Under the pieces are notes generated by a model that was not told the origin of the DNA, made no database searches, and was given only the letters and a program-made list of their open reading frames with translations. Below are positions 60,073 to 64,000 of a stretch of DNA of 64,000 nt, in pieces. Made by a program: the position numbers and the translations under genes. Source of the stretch: Flavobacteriaceae bacterium D16 (GTDB lineage: Bacteria > Bacteroidota > Bacteroidia > Flavobacteriales > Flavobacteriaceae). The DNA lies in the NCBI GenBank assembly GCA_021295155.1, contig JAJTJC010000035.1, positions 310,001 to 374,000 of the forward strand, in the 5' to 3' direction. Within the stretch, counting starts at the first letter, position 1, and each line of letters starts with the position of its first letter.

Positions 60073-60080
60073 TACCTTTG
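60073..60080 (+). promoter_or_regulatory. consensus -7 box of uvrA
   Basis: TACCTTTG (exact), 17 bp before the ATG at 60098. A GGAATTATTT half-site at 59991-60000 resembles the upstream operator motif but lacks the CC half. Confidence 0.5.
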
Positions 60081-60097
60081 CGCTTTTGTTTGGCAGG

Positions 60098-62947
60098 ATG
60101 ATCGATTTCGAAGAAAACATACGAGTACAAGGCGCCAGGGTTCATAATCTTAAGAATATTGACCTTACAATCCCACGTGAAAAACTGGTAGTTGTTACCG
60201 GTCTTTCCGGTAGCGGAAAATCTTCACTTGCCTTTGATACGATCTATGCCGAAGGGCAACGCCGATATATAGAGACATTTTCCGCCTATGCCCGTCAGTT
60301 CCTCGGTGGCCTGGAACGTCCCGATGTAGATAAAATAGACGGACTCTCGCCTGTTATTGCTATTGAACAAAAAACAACTTCCAAGTCACCCCGTTCCACT
60401 GTAGGTACGATTACCGAAGTCTATGATTTTTTACGTCTGCTATTTGCCAGAGCCGGTGAAGCCTACAGTTATAAGACGGGTGAGAAAATGGTTAGCTACA
60501 GTGATGAACAGATTAAAAACCTGATCCTAACTTCATTCGCCGATAAGAAGATCAACATTCTGGCCCCGGTTGTTAAATCCAGAAAAGGGCATTACCGTGA
60601 ATTATTTGAACAGATTGCCAAACAGGGCTTTGTAAAAGCGCGGGTAGATGGTGAAATACGGGATATTATTCAGGGAATGAAAGTAGACCGGTACAAGATG
60701 CATGATATTGAGATCGTTGTAGATCGCTTACTGGTCGCTAAAGGAGAGGATACAGAGAAAAGGCTATCGGAGTCTATCAATACGGCCATGTATAGTGGTA
60801 ACAATGTATTGATGGTCCTTGAAGAAGGCCAGGCAGAACCCCGTTATTTCAGTCGGGATCTTATGTGCCCGAGCTCCGGAATATCCTACCCAGTTCCAGA
60901 ACCCAATACGTTTTCCTTTAATTCGCCCAAAGGAATGTGCCCGGATTGCCATGGCCTGGGCCATGTATACGAGATCAACGAGCATAAAATATTTCCAAAC
61001 AAAAAGCTCTCCATCAAGTCTGGAGGCATAGCTCCTCTTGGAGCATATAAAAAGTCCTGGGCCTTCCGTCAGTTGGAAACCATTGCCAGGCGTTATGCAT
61101 TCGACCTTAATGACCCTATAGAATTATTGCCAAAAAAGGCGATTGAAATTATTCTTTATGGCGGAGAAGAAAGTTTCCAGGTAGACTCCAAGACCTTGGG
61201 TGTGAGGCGAGAATATAAGATTGATTACGAAGGGATTGCCAATTTTATTAAATCTCAGCATAAAGAAGCGGATTCCAGTAGTATTAAAAGATGGGCCCGT
61301 GAATATATGGACCGTATTAGCTGTCCAAGTTGTAAGGGATCGCGATTAAAGATCTCCTCCCTCTACTTCCGGATAAACAACAAGAATATCGCTGAATTAT
61401 CCGAAATGGATATAGGGGACCTGGCTTCTTTTTTCAAAAAGCTGCAGGATGTACTTGAGGGAGACCAGAAACGCATTGCAGAAGAAGTAGTCAAAGAGAT
61501 TAAAACACGACTGCAATTTCTTTTGGATGTGGGACTTGATTACCTGTCGCTCAACAGGAGTTCAAAATCCCTTTCAGGAGGAGAGGCCCAGCGAATACGG
61601 CTTGCAACCCAGATTGGTTCACAATTAGTGGGTGTACTTTATATTTTAGATGAGCCCAGTATTGGACTTCACCAAAGAGATAATAACCGACTCATTCGAT
61701 CCCTGAAATCGCTTCGGGATATTGGTAATTCTGTGATTGTTGTTGAACATGACCGGGATATGATCGAACACGCAGACCATGTTATTGACATAGGACCCAG
61801 AGCGGGTAAACACGGGGGTGAAATTATTTCTGAAGGTACGCCTGAAGAGTTAATAGCCCACCATACCCTGACTGCAGATTACATTTCCGGGGTTAAAACA
61901 ATCCCGGTTCCTGAGGAAAGACGAAAAGGAAATGGCAAATCTTTATTTCTGACCGGTTGCACAGGGAATAACTTAAAAAACGTAGATGCCCGTTTTCCAC
62001 TGGGAAAAATGATAGGTGTTACAGGGGTATCCGGCAGTGGCAAATCTACCCTGGTTAACGAAACCCTCTACCCTATTCTGAATGCGCATTATTTTAACGG
62101 TGTTAAAAAACCCATGCCCTACAAGGATATCAAAGGTTTACAACATATCGATAAAGTTATTGATATTAACCAATCGCCAATTGGGCGAACACCACGATCC
62201 AACCCTGCAACGTACACCGGTGTATTTGGTGAGATTCGTTCGCTGTTCTCCAAAACTCCTGAGGCTTCAATACGAGGTTACAAACCAGGACGATTTAGCT
62301 TTAATGTCAAAGGAGGTCGATGCGAAACTTGCCAGGGCGGTGGTTTACGGGTTATTGAAATGAACTTCTTACCAGATGTATATGTGGAGTGTGAAACCTG
62401 TAACGGAAAACGCTTTAATCGGGAAACGTTGGAAATCAGGTATAAAGGTAAATCCATAGCCGATATTCTGGATATGACTATTGATGAGGCTGTCTCATTC
62501 TTTGAACATATTCCAAAGATATACCGGAAACTAAAAACCATTCATGATGTTGGACTCGGGTATATTTCACTGGGACAACAATCCACAACCTTGTCGGGTG
62601 GAGAAGCACAACGGGTTAAGCTGGCAACCGAATTGTCAAAGCGAGATACCGGAAATACTTTTTATATTTTGGATGAACCCACAACAGGATTGCATTTTGA
62701 AGATATACGGGTGCTTATGGAAGTACTTAATAAGTTGGTTGACAAGGGAAATACAGTTCTGGTGATTGAACATAATATGGATGTAATTAAAATGGTAGAT
62801 CATATAATTGATATCGGTTATGAAGGCGGACGCGGAGGTGGAATGATTGTTGCGGAAGGAACCCCAGAGGAAGTAGCAAAGGATGAACGCAGTTATACAG
62901 CCCATTTCCTGAAGCGAGAACTTCCTGAATTTCAAGTCACCTCCTAA
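60098..62947 (+). CDS. uvrA: excinuclease ABC subunit A
   Basis: 949 residues from the ATG at 60098, 17 bp after a consensus -7 box. Two ABC ATPase halves: Walker [13 protein letters not shown] (35-46) and [17 protein letters not shown] in the second half; signature motifs '[12 protein letters not shown]' and '[15 protein letters not shown]'; zinc-finger cysteines in 'CPDCHGLGH', 'CPSCKG' and 'CETCQGGG...CETCNGKRF'. UvrA finds bulky DNA damage and loads UvrB for nucleotide excision repair. uvrB and uvrC are elsewhere. Next to the S24 repressor and the repair gene. Confidence 0.95.
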   Translation: MIDFEENIRVQGARVHNLKNIDLTIPREKLVVVTGLSGSGKSSLAFDTIYAEGQRRYIETFSAYARQFLGGLERPDVDKIDGLSPVIAIEQKTTSKSPRSTVGTITEVYDFLRLLFARAGEAYSYKTGEKMVSYSDEQIKNLILTSFADKKINILAPVVKSRKGHYRELFEQIAKQGFVKARVDGEIRDIIQGMKVDRYKMHDIEIVVDRLLVAKGEDTEKRLSESINTAMYSGNNVLMVLEEGQAEPRYFSRDLMCPSSGISYPVPEPNTFSFNSPKGMCPDCHGLGHVYEINEHKIFPNKKLSIKSGGIAPLGAYKKSWAFRQLETIARRYAFDLNDPIELLPKKAIEIILYGGEESFQVDSKTLGVRREYKIDYEGIANFIKSQHKEADSSSIKRWAREYMDRISCPSCKGSRLKISSLYFRINNKNIAELSEMDIGDLASFFKKLQDVLEGDQKRIAEEVVKEIKTRLQFLLDVGLDYLSLNRSSKSLSGGEAQRIRLATQIGSQLVGVLYILDEPSIGLHQRDNNRLIRSLKSLRDIGNSVIVVEHDRDMIEHADHVIDIGPRAGKHGGEIISEGTPEELIAHHTLTADYISGVKTIPVPEERRKGNGKSLFLTGCTGNNLKNVDARFPLGKMIGVTGVSGSGKSTLVNETLYPILNAHYFNGVKKPMPYKDIKGLQHIDKVIDINQSPIGRTPRSNPATYTGVFGEIRSLFSKTPEASIRGYKPGRFSFNVKGGRCETCQGGGLRVIEMNFLPDVYVECETCNGKRFNRETLEIRYKGKSIADILDMTIDEAVSFFEHIPKIYRKLKTIHDVGLGYISLGQQSTTLSGGEAQRVKLATELSKRDTGNTFYILDEPTTGLHFEDIRVLMEVLNKLVDKGNTVLVIEHNMDVIKMVDHIIDIGYEGGRGGGMIVAEGTPEEVAKDERSYTAHFLKRELPEFQVTS

Positions 62948-62999
62948 AAATATAAAGTATTGAGTACGCGTTACTCATATTGGGCTTAAACTAAAAAGC

Positions 63000-63686
63000 A
63001 TGAGAAAAGAGAAACATCACAAAGGTTGGAACGAGATCAAAACCAATGATTCATGGGCAATCTTCAAGATTATGGGAGAATTTGTCAGCGGATTTGAGAA
63101 AATGAGTGTCATTGGACCCTGCGTAACGATTTTTGGATCTGCCCGAACGCAGCAGGAAGATGATTTCTACCAATTAACCGTGAACGTTGCCCAAAAAATT
63201 GCTGAAGCCGGTTATGGTATCATTACTGGTGGTGGTCCGGGTATCATGGAAGCCGGGAACCGAGGTGCCCACCTGGCAGGGGGTACTTCTGTGGGACTAA
63301 ATATCGATTTGCCTTTTGAACAGCATGATAATCCTTACATTGATGACGACAAGAGTCTGGATTTTGACTACTTCTTTGTAAGAAAGGTGATGTTTGTAAA
63401 GTATTCACAAGCTTTTGTGGTTTTGCCTGGCGGATTTGGAACATTGGATGAATTATTCGAAGCAATTACCCTTATACAAACCAATAAAATTGGTCGTTTT
63501 CCAATTATACTTGTAGGTTCCGACTTTTGGAAAGGGCTTATTGACTGGATAAAAGAAACCGTGTTAGGAGCCAACAATATTAGTGCCAAGGATCTGGATT
63601 TAATTAGAATAGCAGACACCGCAGAAGAAGTAGTAGAAGTCATTGATGCTTACTACAAAGGTCACACCCTCAGCCCTAATTTCTAA
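63000..63686 (+). CDS. LOG-family (TIGR00730) nucleotide-processing protein
   Basis: 228 residues, lysine-decarboxylase-like Rossmann fold. 'CVTIFGSARTQQED' at the start, the catalytic 'GGGPGIMEAGNRGA' and 'VVLPGGFGTLDELFEAIT' (PGGxGTxxE) are complete. Relatives (LOG/YgdH) release bases from nucleoside 5'-monophosphates, including cytokinin activation in plants. In bacteria it is probably nucleotide salvage or detoxification. 52 bp after uvrA, 8 bp before the next gene. Confidence 0.9.
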   Translation: MRKEKHHKGWNEIKTNDSWAIFKIMGEFVSGFEKMSVIGPCVTIFGSARTQQEDDFYQLTVNVAQKIAEAGYGIITGGGPGIMEAGNRGAHLAGGTSVGLNIDLPFEQHDNPYIDDDKSLDFDYFFVRKVMFVKYSQAFVVLPGGFGTLDELFEAITLIQTNKIGRFPIILVGSDFWKGLIDWIKETVLGANNISAKDLDLIRIADTAEEVVEVIDAYYKGHTLSPNF

Positions 63687-63694
63687 AACCGCCA

Positions 63695-64000
63695 ATGCTC
63701 CAAATAAGACGTCTATATCTGCTGTCTACCCTAATTTTCTGCGCTTCTTTGTTGCAGATATCAGGAATACACGCACAGCATTATAATACCTTAAAGGCAA
63801 CATTAGACCAGGAAACCTACAGTGTAAACATACAGCAGGAATTTACCTATAAAAATTCCTCTAAGGATACTTTAGCCATATTGTATTTTAATGATTGGGC
63901 TCATGCCTATTCAGATAAAAACACAGCTCTTGCCAAACGTTTTGCAGAAGATTTTAAAAAAAGTCTTCACCTCGCCAAAGACAACAATCGAGGCTCCACT
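63695..64000 (+). CDS. M1-like secreted peptidase, N-terminal part (3' end outside window)
   Basis: 102 codons from the ATG at 63695 run off the window. The signal peptide ends near IHAQ (hydrophobic 8-26). After it, 'ETYSVNIQQEFTYKNSSKDTLAILYFNDW' (in pieces) resembles the N-terminal beta-domain of M1-type aminopeptidases in Flavobacteriaceae, and 'AHAYSDKNTALAKRFAEDF' is a recurrent block of those proteins. The HExxH zinc domain would be downstream. Assignment rests on remembered similarity. Probably co-transcribed with the LOG gene. Confidence 0.6.
   Translation, partial: MLQIRRLYLLSTLIFCASLLQISGIHAQHYNTLKATLDQETYSVNIQQEFTYKNSSKDTLAILYFNDWAHAYSDKNTALAKRFAEDFKKSLHLAKDNNRGST

Overview
This window is a piece of chromosome from a member of the Bacteroidota, almost certainly a Flavobacteriaceae (probably marine). 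The case rests on several things: promoter boxes of the Bacteroidetes type (TTG near -33 and TAnnTTTG near -7) with very short leaders and no obvious Shine-Dalgarno sites; many lipoproteins with Bacteroidetes-style lipoboxes; a TonB receptor with a carboxypeptidase-regulatory-like N-terminus; a fused alpha/beta branched-chain 2-oxoacid dehydrogenase E1; and families such as DUF4251, DUF6340 and the DUF4369/TlpA thioredoxin that are typical of the phylum. I see no rRNA, tRNA, insertion sequence, prophage or CRISPR array. Most of the window is ordinary, densely packed core genome.

Layout. 1-5.2 kb: the end of a zinc-type alcohol dehydrogenase, a 5'(3')-deoxyribonucleotidase, a PagL-like outer-membrane protein, and a sugar dehydrogenase lipoprotein overlapping a secreted GH2 glycosidase. 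5.2-12 kb: fabD, two cold-shock-domain proteins, a TonB receptor, an ABA4-like/7-TM membrane pair and a fasciclin lipoprotein. 12-20.6 kb: a YdeP-type molybdopterin oxidoreductase group, a Bcr/CflA transporter, an S41-like peptidase with TPRs, TerC and YceI. 20.6-26.7 kb: one tight minus-strand operon joining a type III polyketide synthase, a methyltransferase and a flavoprotein to a private set of fatty-acid-synthase-like enzymes (KS, ACP, dehydratase, reductase) and a membrane protein. 26.7-34.9 kb: OmpA and lipocalin lipoproteins, branched-chain E1, a 2OG-Fe(II) oxygenase with a SUI1 protein, a DUF1835/nucleoside phosphorylase/cytosolic substrate-binding-like trio, and ung. 35-39.9 kb: twin DUF6340 lipoproteins, a Smr-less MutS2 and a DCC thiol protein. 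39.9-45.4 kb: a minus-strand run of aroC, a DAACS symporter, a GshB-like ATP-grasp ligase, an N-formylglutamate-amidohydrolase-like enzyme and a DUF1704 (MATCAP-like) metallopeptidase. 45.6-58.3 kb: an UDP-diacylglucosamine-hydrolase-like phosphoesterase, a D-lactate-dehydrogenase-like FAD/Fe-S protein, a TlpA-like lipoprotein, an LVIVD propeller, rhomboid and acyltransferase genes sharing a palindromic promoter, glmM, acpH and a gamma-glutamyltransferase. 58.3-64 kb: an XRE/S24 (LexA-like) repressor divergent from a TIGR03915/DUF4130 DNA-repair protein with an operator array between them, then uvrA, a LOG-family protein and the start of an M1-like peptidase.

Three places look like poorly described systems: the type III PKS + dedicated FAS operon; the ATP-grasp/amidohydrolase/DUF1704 operon, which pairs a ligase and a peptidase in a way that recalls eukaryotic tyrosination/detyrosination; and the self-cleaving-type S24 repressor with four GGA(n5-6)CC operators between itself and a DNA-repair gene. 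All functional statements are read from sequence motifs and remembered family knowledge; no database search was possible.
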